In this document: positions 33,755-41,419 of the stretch, piece by piece
Position numbering within the stretch: position 1 is the first letter of the stretch
Layout of the letters: every line of letters starts with the position of its first letter
From: Streptomyces roseicoloratus
Lineage (GTDB): Bacteria; Actinomycetota; Actinomycetes; Streptomycetales; Streptomycetaceae
Assembly: GCF_004117935.1 (NCBI RefSeq)
Contig: NZ_SDOY01000135.1
Location: 1 to 64,000, forward strand
Length of the DNA stretch: 64,000 nucleotides
Direction of reading: 5' to 3'
Notes under the pieces: generated by a model
Databases searched by the model: none
Told to the model about the DNA's origin: nothing
What the model saw: the letters and a program-made list of their open reading frames with translations, nothing else
Program-made: the position numbers and the translations under genes

Positions 33755-33796
33755 AACGTATGGCACGCCGTGTCACCTGACAAGGCACTGCGTGCC
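33755..33796 (-). promoter_or_regulatory. ccr promoter with two palindromic operators
   Basis: On the minus strand TTGTCA (33778-33783) and TACGTT (33755-33760) are separated by 17 bases, a close match to the vegetative promoter consensus. GGCAC-TGC-GTGCC (33784-33796) lies just upstream of the -35, and GGCAC-GCC-GTGTC (33762-33774) fills the -10/-35 spacer. The centres are exactly 22 bp apart, about two helical turns, so two dimers would bind on one face and block polymerase. The leader to the ccr start is about 220 bases. Confidence 0.65.
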
Positions 33797-33887
33797 AACA
33801 ATTTCACTCAGATGCCATCTGCCGGTCACGGATGAGCGATGATCGATCGAAAATGCCCCTGAACTGGGCGTATACGCCGCCGGACGC

Positions 33888-33926
33888 GACGAGGGCCGCC
33901 CCCGGAATCCGGGGGCGACCCTCGTC
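33888..33926. terminator. Strong stem-loop terminator after the TetR gene
   Basis: Arms beginning GACGAGGGCCGCCCCCGG and ending CCGGGGGCGACCCTCGTC form an almost perfect long stem with a tiny loop and one wobble pair. It lies 21 bases beyond the end of the minus-strand TetR gene, isolating it from ccr. Confidence 0.8.
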
Positions 33927-33947
33927 GTGGAGCGGTGTCGCGGGCGG

Positions 33948-34799
33948 TCAGCCCTTCTTCAACGCCTCCTGGATGGTCCGCATCACCTCGTCGAGCGATG
34001 CGTCCGTTCGGGCGACGGCGACCACCACGTCACCCGTCGTGGAGGCGGTGGCGGCGGGGCCGGACGGGACGGCCGGAGCCGGGGCGGCCGGCTCGGAGGC
34101 GGCCGGACCGCCGGGCGCCGCCGGCCGGGCGCCTATGCCCGAGCCGAAGGTCTCCCGCACGATCGCGAAGGCGTGGTCCAGCTGCGCCTCCACGTCGCCC
34201 TGGCCGCCCGCACGCAGCCAGCGCCGCAGCACGTGGTTGTGCGCGGTGACCACCGCGGAGGCGGCCACCTCCGCGAGCAGCGGGTCGTCGTTGCCGTCGT
34301 GGTGGTCGCGCTCGTCGAAGTGACCGAGGAGATAGCGGGTGAACAGGCGCTCGTAGCGGGCCACCGAGGCGATCTCGCGCTCCCGCAGCGTCGGGACCTC
34401 GCGGGTGAGCCGGTACCGGGCCACGGAGACCGCGGGCGAGCCCGCGTACATCTTCATGACCTCCTTGATGCCCCGGCACACCGTGTCGAGCGGGTGCTCG
34501 TGCGGCGAGGCCGCGTTCAGCACCGCCTCGGCGCGCACCAGGGTGTCGTCGTGGTCCGGGAAGATCGCCTCTTCCTTGGAGCGGAAGTGCCGGAAGAAGG
34601 TCCGCCGGGCCACCCCGGCCGCCGCCGCGATCTCGTCGACGGTCGTGGCCTCGTAGCCCTTGGTGGCGAACAGCTCCATCGCCGCGGCGGCCAGCTCCCG
34701 GCGCATCTTCAGCCGCTGCGCGGCGGCGCGGGTCCCCGCCGAGCTCTCCGGGGAGTCGGGCGTGGACGTGGCACGGGGTGTCTTCGCGGCCTTGGACAT
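33948..34799 (-). CDS. TetR-family transcriptional regulator
   Basis: The 283-residue protein has an N-terminal TetR HTH (AAAAMELFATKGYEATTVDE, IAAAAGVARRTFFRHFRSKE) at about residues 33-78. A helical ligand-binding domain follows, and then an unusual 60-residue tail rich in Ala, Pro and Gly that ends in a short predicted helix (SLDEVMRTIQEALKKG). The start is the ATG at 34799, six bases after TACGTT, suggesting a leaderless transcript; an upstream ATG at 34816 has no better support. It sits between the ccr operon and the 3-hydroxyacyl-CoA dehydrogenase gene and is the obvious candidate regulator of the twin operators at the ccr promoter. Confidence 0.85.
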   Translation of the reverse strand: MSKAAKTPRATSTPDSPESSAGTRAAAQRLKMRRELAAAAMELFATKGYEATTVDEIAAAAGVARRTFFRHFRSKEEAIFPDHDDTLVRAEAVLNAASPHEHPLDTVCRGIKEVMKMYAGSPAVSVARYRLTREVPTLREREIASVARYERLFTRYLLGHFDERDHHDGNDDPLLAEVAASAVVTAHNHVLRRWLRAGGQGDVEAQLDHAFAIVRETFGSGIGARPAAPGGPAASEPAAPAPAVPSGPAATASTTGDVVVAVARTDASLDEVMRTIQEALKKG

Positions 34800-34923
34800 G
34801 TCCCGAACGTACTGCATCGGAGCGGAAGTGTGCCCAGGTGGGGGAGGGGAGCCCGGCCCGGCACCCGCGGTGCCCGACGGGCTGAGCAGCCCTCCCCATC
34901 CCCCGTACGACCCGTCGGCGGCT

Positions 34924-36705
34924 TCAGCGGCGGGCATATTCGCGGAAGCCGCGCCCCGTCTTCCGGCCCAGGCAGCCCGCGGCCACCAGGTGCTCGAGCA
35001 GCGGAGCCGGGGCCAGACCCGGGTCGCGGAACTCGCGGTGCAGCACCTTCTCGATGGCGAGCGAGACGTCCAGGCCGACCACGTCCAGCAGTTCGAACGG
35101 ACCCATCGGGTAGCCGCCGCCCAGCTTCATCGCGGTGTCGATGTCGTCCAGGGTCGCGTAGTGCTCCTGGACCATCTTGACCGCGTTGTTCAGGTACGGG
35201 AACAGCAGCGCGTTGACGATGAACCCGGCCCGGTCGCCGCAGTCCACGCCGTGCTTCCTGATCTTCGCCGTGACCTCGCGGACGGTCGCGTGGACGTCGT
35301 CCGAGGTCAGGACGGTGCGGACGATCTCCACCAGCTTCATGGCCGGCGCCGGGTTGAAGAAGTGCATCCCGATGACGTCCTGCGGGCGCGAGGTGGCCCG
35401 GGCGCAGGCGACGACGGGCAGCGAGGAGGTGGTGGTGGCGAGCACTGCGCCCGGCTTGCAGATCTTGTCCAGGCGGGCGAACAGGTCCTGCTTGATCTCC
35501 AGGTCCTCGGCGACCGCCTCGACCGCCAGGTCGACCTGGGCGAAGGCGTCGAGCGAGCCCGCCGGGAGGATCCGGGCCAGCGTCTCGTCGCGGGCCTCGC
35601 CGGTCATCCGGCCCTTGTCGACGGAGCGCGCCAGGGACTTGGCGATCCGCGCCTTGGCGGTGTCGGCCTTCTCCTGGGAGCGGGCCGCGAGGACGACCTC
35701 GTAACCGGCCTTCGCGAAGACCTCGGCGATGCCGGAGGCCATGGTGCCCGAGCCGGCCACGCCGACCGAACGGACCTCACGGCCGCCGCCGGCGGCGGAC
35801 GAGTCCGCTGGGGTGAGCGCGTCGGGAACCACGGTGGCCGAGCCGGGGCCCTCGTAGGTGTAGAAGCCGCGGCCGGACTTCCGGCCCGTCAGGCCCGCCT
35901 CGCTGAGCTGCTTGAGGATCGGGGCCGGAGCGTGCAGCCGGTCCCGCGAGGAGGCGTACATCGCCTCCAGGACGGTACGGGCGGTGTCGATGCCGATCAG
36001 GTCGAGCAGCGCCAGCGGGCCCATCGGCAGGCCGCAGCCGAGCCGCATGGCCGCGTCGATGTCCTCACGGGAGGCGTACCTGGCCTCGTACATGGCGGCG
36101 GCCTGGTTGAGGTAGCCGAAGAGCAGCCCGTCGGCGACGAATCCGGGCCGGTCGCCGACCGCGACGGGCTCCTTGCCGAGTTCCTGCGCGAGCCGGGTGA
36201 CGGCGTCGACGGCCCGCGGGTCGGTCAGCACCGAGGAGACCACCTCGACCAGCTTCATCGCCTGGACCGGGGTGAAGAAGTGCAGTCCGAGGACCCGCTC
36301 CGGGTGCGCGGAGTCGGCGGCGAGCCGGGTCACCGAGAGCGCGTTGGTGCCGGTGGCGATGATCGCGTCGGGCCGGACGATGCCGTCCAGGGCCCGGAAG
36401 ACCTCCTGCTTGGTCTCGTACGCCTCGGGCACGACCTCGATCACGAGGTCGGCGTCGGCGGCGGCCTGGAGCTCGGAGTAGGTGCGGAACCGGGCGAGGA
36501 CGTCCTGCCGCTCCTCCTCCGTGATCCGCTCACGGGCCACCGCACGGGCGGTGGAGGCCTCCAGGGCGGCGACGGCCTTGGCGGCCGCGGTCTCGTCGAT
36601 GTCGATGCCGACGACCTCACGGCCGGCCCGTGCCAGGACATCGGCGATGCCCGTGCCCATGGTGCCGAGACCGACGACGGCGATGGTGGAGAGAGGGGTG
36701 TCCAT
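34924..36705 (-). CDS. Tandem-duplicated 3-hydroxyacyl-CoA dehydrogenase
   Basis: The 593-residue protein consists of two complete 3-hydroxyacyl-CoA dehydrogenase halves. Half one is residues 1-290 (STIAVVGLGTMGTGIADVLA, GLHFFTPVQAMKLVEVV, GRKSGRGFYTY). Half two is about residues 297-593 (VRSVGVAGSGTMASGIAEVF, IGMHFFNPAPAMKLVEIV, GRKTGRGFREY). Each has its own NAD-binding domain and substrate-binding helical domain with the His-Phe-Phe catalytic region. It likely interconverts acetoacetyl-CoA and 3-hydroxybutyryl-CoA, supplying crotonyl-CoA for Ccr. AGGAG precedes the ATG at 36705 at the expected spacing. The gene is alone, between TetR and the divergent HEAT gene. Confidence 0.9.
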   Translation of the reverse strand: MDTPLSTIAVVGLGTMGTGIADVLARAGREVVGIDIDETAAAKAVAALEASTARAVARERITEEERQDVLARFRTYSELQAAADADLVIEVVPEAYETKQEVFRALDGIVRPDAIIATGTNALSVTRLAADSAHPERVLGLHFFTPVQAMKLVEVVSSVLTDPRAVDAVTRLAQELGKEPVAVGDRPGFVADGLLFGYLNQAAAMYEARYASREDIDAAMRLGCGLPMGPLALLDLIGIDTARTVLEAMYASSRDRLHAPAPILKQLSEAGLTGRKSGRGFYTYEGPGSATVVPDALTPADSSAAGGGREVRSVGVAGSGTMASGIAEVFAKAGYEVVLAARSQEKADTAKARIAKSLARSVDKGRMTGEARDETLARILPAGSLDAFAQVDLAVEAVAEDLEIKQDLFARLDKICKPGAVLATTTSSLPVVACARATSRPQDVIGMHFFNPAPAMKLVEIVRTVLTSDDVHATVREVTAKIRKHGVDCGDRAGFIVNALLFPYLNNAVKMVQEHYATLDDIDTAMKLGGGYPMGPFELLDVVGLDVSLAIEKVLHREFRDPGLAPAPLLEHLVAAGCLGRKTGRGFREYARR

Positions 36706-37004
36706 CAGGGGACTCCTGGGAGGAAGAGTGACGACTGAAGGCAGCGCGCGGGAAAGGGAAAGGCGCGATGGGGCCCGGGGGCGATGGGAGCCCGCAGGGC
36801 ACGGGAAATGAGGAGACGGACCCTGTCCCGGAGTCACGTCGGAAACTGCCGAACCGAACAGACACTCACGGCGGCTGCGTCACCAGGCCGTCGTGAGGAG
36901 TGCGGGGGGTGACCCGCTCACCTGAGATTAACCGCCCGGTAACGAGCACGCCAGTCCTGGGAAGTTGGGAAAGTGTGATCTGGATCGCGGATAGCCTCGG
37001 ATTC

Positions 37005-37619
37005 ATGGAAATCGCCGCGGAACTCGCCCGGGAACCCGAATTCTGCTCGATGATCGATCGTTTGCGGGAAGAGATCCGGAATGCAGAAGGGGTTGTTCCC
37101 CTCCTATTCGAAGAACTCGCCGGGCCGCTCGGCGCGGAGGAACTGCACGGCGTGCTGACCGCGCCGGCGCGGCCGCTCTGGGCCCGCGAGATCGCCGCCT
37201 TCCGGCTCGGCCTGGCGGGCGACCCGCGTGCCTTCGAGGCGCTCGTCCTCCTCCTCAACCACCGCGACCCGGAGCGCTGCGTCTCCGCCGCCCACGCCCT
37301 CACCCGCCTCGGCGACCCCCGTACCGCTCGGGCCGCCGCCGCGCTCGCCACGAACGAACTCCGCGTCGCCTACGCCCTGCTGCCCGTCCGGCTGCTCACC
37401 GGCCTGCGGGCACCGGAGAGCGTCCCCGCCCTCGTCACGGTCCTCCGGCGCAGACTCGCCCCCGGCGACCCGCACTGGCGAGTCGGCCTGGCCTGCGTCG
37501 AAGGGCTCGGCACCCTGGGCGACCCGGCCGCCCGCACCGTCCTGGAGGCGGCCCTGCCGCACCCGAGGTTCGGCGGAGCGGCCCGGGAGGCGCTGGGACG
37601 GCTGGGCGAACAGCCGTAG
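37005..37619 (+). CDS. HEAT-repeat protein
   Basis: The product is about 204 residues of alpha-helical repeats (LWAREIAAFRLGLAGDPRAF, RCVSAAHALTRLGDPRTARA, WRVGLACVEGLGTLGDPAAR) in the HEAT/PBS-lyase style, with DP at each turn, and is probably a protein-protein interaction scaffold. There is no signal peptide. The start is uncertain: ATG at 37005 lacks a clear ribosome site, and the GTG at 36975, preceded by GGGAAA, would add ten residues. It is divergent from the hydroxyacyl-CoA dehydrogenase gene and followed by a 31-bp minisatellite. Confidence 0.7.
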   Translation: MEIAAELAREPEFCSMIDRLREEIRNAEGVVPLLFEELAGPLGAEELHGVLTAPARPLWAREIAAFRLGLAGDPRAFEALVLLLNHRDPERCVSAAHALTRLGDPRTARAAAALATNELRVAYALLPVRLLTGLRAPESVPALVTVLRRRLAPGDPHWRVGLACVEGLGTLGDPAARTVLEAALPHPRFGGAAREALGRLGEQP

Positions 37620-37639
37620 CCGGCGCCTCCCGGGGGAGC

Positions 37640-37824
37640 CGGGAGCCGGGGGCCGGACGGGCGTTCCTCCTGGGAGCGGGAGACGGACGGTTCCTCTTCC
37701 TGGGGCGCGGGGGCCGGACGGTCGCTCTTGCTGGGGCGCGGGGGCCGGACGGTCACTCCTCCTGGGGCGCGGGGGCCGGAGGGTCGCTCTTCCTGGGGCG
37801 CGGGGGGCCGGACGGGCGTCGGCG
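37640..37824. repeat. 31-bp tandem minisatellite, six copies
   Basis: Unit TGGGGCGCGGGGGCCGGACG followed by GTCGCTCTTGC or variants, at 37640, 37671 (30 bp), 37701, 37732, 37763 and 37794. The most central copies differ at one to three bases. The + strand is extremely G-rich with runs of four or five Gs. It fills most of the gap between convergent genes and has no spacers, so it is not a CRISPR. Confidence 0.85.
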
Positions 37825-37861
37825 CACGGGCCCGGGAGTGGGCCGGGCGGTTGCAGCGGCG

Positions 37862-39469
37862 TCAGCGCACGTGGCCCAGCATCCCGTGGAGGGTGGCTCC
37901 GGCGTCCGGGGCGGTGCCGCGGGTCGCCGTGGTCTTGGCCTTGGCGGGCCCCGGTTCCGGCTCCGGCAGGGAATCGCAGACCGCGTCGGCCTCCGAGCCG
38001 TCCGCGCCGCGCGGCACCTTTCCGGTGGAGAGGTACGTGGCGAGGTGCTCGTCCATGCAGGGGTTCCCGGCGAGCGTCACACCGTGGTTGCCGCCGCCCT
38101 CCTCGACGACCAGGCTGGAGCCGCGGAGCATCCGGTGCAGGGCGACGCCGCCCTCGTACGGCGTGGCCGCGTCGTCGGTGGCCTGGAGCACGAGCACCGG
38201 GGGCAGCCGGTCGTTGGTGACGTCCGGCGGCGTCAGCGAGTCCACCGGCCAGAACGCGCACGGCGCGTTGTACCAGGCGTTGTTCCAGGTGGAGAACGGC
38301 GCCTTGGCGTGGGCGTCCCAGTTGTCCTTGCGCCAGACGTTCCAGTCCCGCGGCCAGGCCGCGTCCCGGCACTGGACGCTCGCGTAGACCGAGTAGCCGT
38401 TCTCGGCGGCGGTGTCCGCGGCGGCGAAGTCCTCGTAGGCCTTCACCAGCGGAGCGCCGTCCCGCTCGTTGACGTACGTCGAGAACGCGGCGGCGAGCTC
38501 CGGCCAGTAGCCGTTGTAGTAGCCGCCCGGCAGGAAGGTGTCCTCCAGTTCGCCGGGGCCGACCTTGCCGCTCGCGGGCTTCGCGCGCAGCTCCTCCCGC
38601 ATCGCGTACCAGGCGGCCTCGACGGCCGCCGGGTCGGTGCCGAGCCGGTAGGCGTCGTCGTTGCGGGCCACCCAGGCGGCGAAGTCCTTGTGCCGCGTGT
38701 CGAACGCGTAGTCCTGGGCGAGGTTGTCCTCGTACCAGACGCCGTGCGGGTTGACGACGGAGTCCAGCGCCATGCGCCGCACCCGCTCCGGGAAGAGCCG
38801 TGCGTACACGGAGCCGAGGTAGGTGCCGTAGGAGTAGCCGAGGTAGCTGATCCGCGGTGCTCCGAGCGCCGCGCGGATCGCGTCCATGTCGCGGGCGGTC
38901 GAGACGGTGTCGATGTACGGCAGCACGTCGGCGTACTTGTCGCCGCAGGCCTTCGCGAAGGCCCGGGCACGCTCGACGCCGGTCCGCTCGTTGTCGGAAC
39001 CGCGGGGCACGGAGTCGGGCCGTACGGGGTCGAAGTGGCCGGGGAGGCAGTTCAGGGCGGGTTCGCTCCTGCCGACGCCGCGCGGGTCGAAGCCGATGAC
39101 GTCGTACTGCGCGGCCACCTTCCGGGGCAGCGCGGCGGCCACGTACCCGGCCATGCCGCGCCCGCTGCCGCCGGGGCCGCCCGGGTTGACCAGGAGCGGG
39201 CCCTGGGAGGTCTCGGCGGTGTGCGCGACACGGGTCAGCGCGAGCGTGATGCTCCGCCCGGCCGGGCGGGCATGGTCGAGCGGCACCTTCAGGGTGGCGC
39301 ACTGGAGCTTCGGATACGCCTTGGTCGGACAGTCCTTCCAGGCGAGCGGGGCGGCGGGGCGGGCGGCCGGTTCGGTCGCGGCGGTGGCCGTGGCGGTGGC
39401 GGGCAGGACGGTGACCGTCCCGGCGACCAGCGCTCCAGCGGCGATCAGTACTCCTGCGCGGGGTCTCAT
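37862..39469 (-). CDS. Secreted tripeptidyl aminopeptidase (alpha/beta hydrolase)
   Basis: The 535-residue protein has a Sec signal peptide (RAGVLIAAGALVAGTVTVLP, cleavage after ATATA). A Tap/SlpD-type hydrolase follows: LLVNPGGPGGSGRGMAGYVA oxyanion-hole loop, YDVIGFDPRGVGRS, nucleophile serine in YLGYSYGTYLG, an aspartate in LVLQATDDAATPYE and the histidine in GGGNHGVTLAG. It should release tripeptides or single residues from protein N-termini outside the cell, as in Streptomyces mycelium. The length is normal. It is convergent with the HEAT gene. Confidence 0.9.
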   Translation of the reverse strand: MRPRAGVLIAAGALVAGTVTVLPATATATAATEPAARPAAPLAWKDCPTKAYPKLQCATLKVPLDHARPAGRSITLALTRVAHTAETSQGPLLVNPGGPGGSGRGMAGYVAAALPRKVAAQYDVIGFDPRGVGRSEPALNCLPGHFDPVRPDSVPRGSDNERTGVERARAFAKACGDKYADVLPYIDTVSTARDMDAIRAALGAPRISYLGYSYGTYLGSVYARLFPERVRRMALDSVVNPHGVWYEDNLAQDYAFDTRHKDFAAWVARNDDAYRLGTDPAAVEAAWYAMREELRAKPASGKVGPGELEDTFLPGGYYNGYWPELAAAFSTYVNERDGAPLVKAYEDFAAADTAAENGYSVYASVQCRDAAWPRDWNVWRKDNWDAHAKAPFSTWNNAWYNAPCAFWPVDSLTPPDVTNDRLPPVLVLQATDDAATPYEGGVALHRMLRGSSLVVEEGGGNHGVTLAGNPCMDEHLATYLSTGKVPRGADGSEADAVCDSLPEPEPGPAKAKTTATRGTAPDAGATLHGMLGHVR

Positions 39470-39563
39470 ACGGCGTCCGTGCCCCGTACGCGGCGCACCA
39501 GGACCGGTTTCGCCGAGAGTTGACCCGTTCGGAGGACGTGACGCACCGTCAAGGTAGTGGCGT

Positions 39564-40646
39564 TCAGAGGAGGGTGAGCTGCACGGGGCCGGGGTCGGGG
39601 CCGGGCGCCTGCGCGTGGTGGTCGGGCAGGGGTGTCCCGCGATGCGACCGCGGCTGGGACCGCGACGCCTCCCGGCGGCCGGGTCCTATGCCGAACTCGT
39701 CCGCGAACTCGTGCACCTGACGGGTGATCCGGCGCTGGTACCAGGTCGGCGCGTAGGCCCCGGCCGCGTACATCCGCTCGTAACGGCCGACGAGGCCGGG
39801 ATGGTGGCGGCCCAGCCAGGACATGAACCATTCGCGGGCACCGGGCCGCAGGTGGAGCACGAGCGGGGTGACGGAGGTGGCGCCGGCCTCGGCGATGGCG
39901 CGCACCGTGGCGCGCAGCTGCTCGGGCCGGTCGCCGAGGAAGGGGATCACCGGGGCCATCAGCACCCCGCAGCCGATGCCGTGCCCGGCGAGCGTGCGCA
40001 CGACGTCCAGGCGGCGCTCGGGCGCCGGGGTGCCGGGTTCCACGGTGCGCCACAGCTCGTGGTCGGTGAAGCCGACGGAGACGGAGACGCCGACCTCGGT
40101 GACGTCGGCGGCCTGCCGGATCAGGTCCAGGTCGCGCAGGATCAGCGTCCCCTTGGTGAGGATCGAGAACGGGTTGGCGTGGTCCCGCAGCGCCTCCAGG
40201 ATCCCCGGCATGAGCCGGTAGCGGCCCTCCGCCCGCTGGTAGCAGTCGACGTTGGTGCCCATCGCGATGTGCGCGCCCTGCCAGCGAAGGGAGGCGAGCT
40301 GTGCGCGCAGCAGCTCCGGCGCGTTCACCTTGACCACGATCTGCGAGTCGAAGCCGATCCCGGTGTCGAGGTCCAGATAGCTGTGCGTCCTGCGGGCGAA
40401 GCAGTACACGCACGCGTGCGTGCAGCCGCGGTACGGGTTGACCGTCCACTCGAACGGCATGCGGGAGGCGCCCGGCACCCGGTTGACGATGGACCGGGCC
40501 CGTACCTCGTGGAACGTGACGCCGCGGAACTCCGGGGTGTCGAACGTACGGGTGGTGACCGCGTCCGTACCGAACAGCGCGATGTCGGCGGGAGCGGCGG
40601 AAGCGGGGGAGGCCGCGGGAGTGCCGGCCAGATGGTCCCAGCGCAT
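39564..40646 (-). CDS. Rv2578c-family radical SAM protein
   Basis: The 360-residue protein has the iron-sulfur cluster motif CTHACVYCFAR near residue 75. It continues with a radical SAM barrel (GFDSQIVVKVNAPELLRAQL, NPFSILTKGTLILRDLDLI, ITPVIPFLGDRP-like APVIPFLGDRPEQ). The family is widespread in actinobacteria (Rv2578c in Mycobacterium); its reaction is not known to me, though it belongs to the group of SPL-like proteins. The ATG at 40646 has GAGG-type spacing upstream. It is divergent from the SRPBCC gene, with 139 bases between the two starts. Confidence 0.85.
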   Translation of the reverse strand: MRWDHLAGTPAASPASAAPADIALFGTDAVTTRTFDTPEFRGVTFHEVRARSIVNRVPGASRMPFEWTVNPYRGCTHACVYCFARRTHSYLDLDTGIGFDSQIVVKVNAPELLRAQLASLRWQGAHIAMGTNVDCYQRAEGRYRLMPGILEALRDHANPFSILTKGTLILRDLDLIRQAADVTEVGVSVSVGFTDHELWRTVEPGTPAPERRLDVVRTLAGHGIGCGVLMAPVIPFLGDRPEQLRATVRAIAEAGATSVTPLVLHLRPGAREWFMSWLGRHHPGLVGRYERMYAAGAYAPTWYQRRITRQVHEFADEFGIGPGRREASRSQPRSHRGTPLPDHHAQAPGPDPGPVQLTLL

Positions 40647-40785
40647 GGACGCCTCCTCGGTGACGGGTGGAGGTCCAGATTAGAACACATGTTCCCTTGA
40701 TCGCCGCAACCCGGATTTCCTCGCCCCGGCCCCCAGGTGATTGGCTGGGGTCACATCCCCGAGAGATCAAGCTGGAGGAAGTGCC

Positions 40786-41232
40786 ATGGCGCAGGTCGAG
40801 GCCACGACGGAGCGGATCATCGCCGCCGACGCGGAGACGGTGTTCGACACCCTCGCCGACTACTCCGGGGCGCGCGCGAAGCTGCTCCCCGAGCACTTCA
40901 GCGAGTACGAGGTGCGCGAGGGCGGCGACGGCGAGGGCACCCTGGTCCACTGGAAGCTCCAGGCCACCAGCAAGCGCGTCCGCGACTGCCTCCTGGAGGT
41001 CACCGAGCCCACCGACGGGCAGCTGGTCGAGAAGGACCGCAACTCCTCCATGGTCACCACCTGGACCGTCACGCCGGCCGGCGAGGGCCGCTCCAAGGCC
41101 GTCGTCACCACCGTCTGGAACGGCGCCGGCGGCATCGGCGGCTTCTTCGAGCGGACCTTCGCGCCCAAGGGCCTCGCCCGCATCTACGACGCGGTGCTGG
41201 ACAGGCTCGCCGCCGAGGTCGAGAAGAAGTAA
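40786..41232 (+). CDS. SRPBCC-family (START/polyketide-cyclase-like) protein
   Basis: This 148-residue single-domain protein has a hydrophobic ligand-binding cavity fold. It begins with VEATTERIIAADAETVFDTLA, has WKLQATSKRVRDCLLEVTEP mid-domain and ends with FERTFAPKGLARIYDAVLDR. Proteins of this kind bind or modify small lipophilic compounds; the ligand is unknown. GGAGGAAG lies just before the ATG. It is followed by a G-rich repeat and the convergent uncharacterised gene. Confidence 0.85.
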   Translation: MAQVEATTERIIAADAETVFDTLADYSGARAKLLPEHFSEYEVREGGDGEGTLVHWKLQATSKRVRDCLLEVTEPTDGQLVEKDRNSSMVTTWTVTPAGEGRSKAVVTTVWNGAGGIGGFFERTFAPKGLARIYDAVLDRLAAEVEKK

Positions 41233-41326
41233 GGCCCCGGAAAGCGGGGCCGGGAGGGCGCGCGGGGGTCCTCGACGAATCGGCGGATCCCTCACCGGTT
41301 CGGGTGGATTCCGCGCGGCCGGAAGC

Positions 41327-41381
41327 GGCCCGGAAAGGGCCCGGAAAGGGCCCGGAGAAGGCCCGGAAAGGGCCCGGAAGA
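41327..41381. repeat. Five 11-bp tandem repeats
   Basis: Unit GGCCCGGAAAG, five near-perfect copies in phase. Eleven bases is about one helical turn. It lies between the SRPBCC gene and the convergent uncharacterised gene (41420-42586). Confidence 0.75.
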
Positions 41382-41419
41382 AGGTGCCGGGGCGCCGGCG
41401 AGGCGCCCCGCACCGTGAC

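Noticed and set aside
33529-33807. Upstream extension of the ccr reading frame
   Set aside because: GGAGG precedes the GTG at 33528 by seven bases, and the extension has no similarity to Ccr and contains the promoter.
34860-34874. GGCAC-CCGCG-GTGCC near the TetR gene, similar to the ccr operators
   Set aside because: The spacer is five bases instead of three, it lies upstream of rather than within any promoter-like element, and GC-rich palindromes of this kind are common in this DNA.
37640-37824. 31-bp repeats as a CRISPR array
   Set aside because: Units are contiguous with no unique spacers and there are no cas genes.
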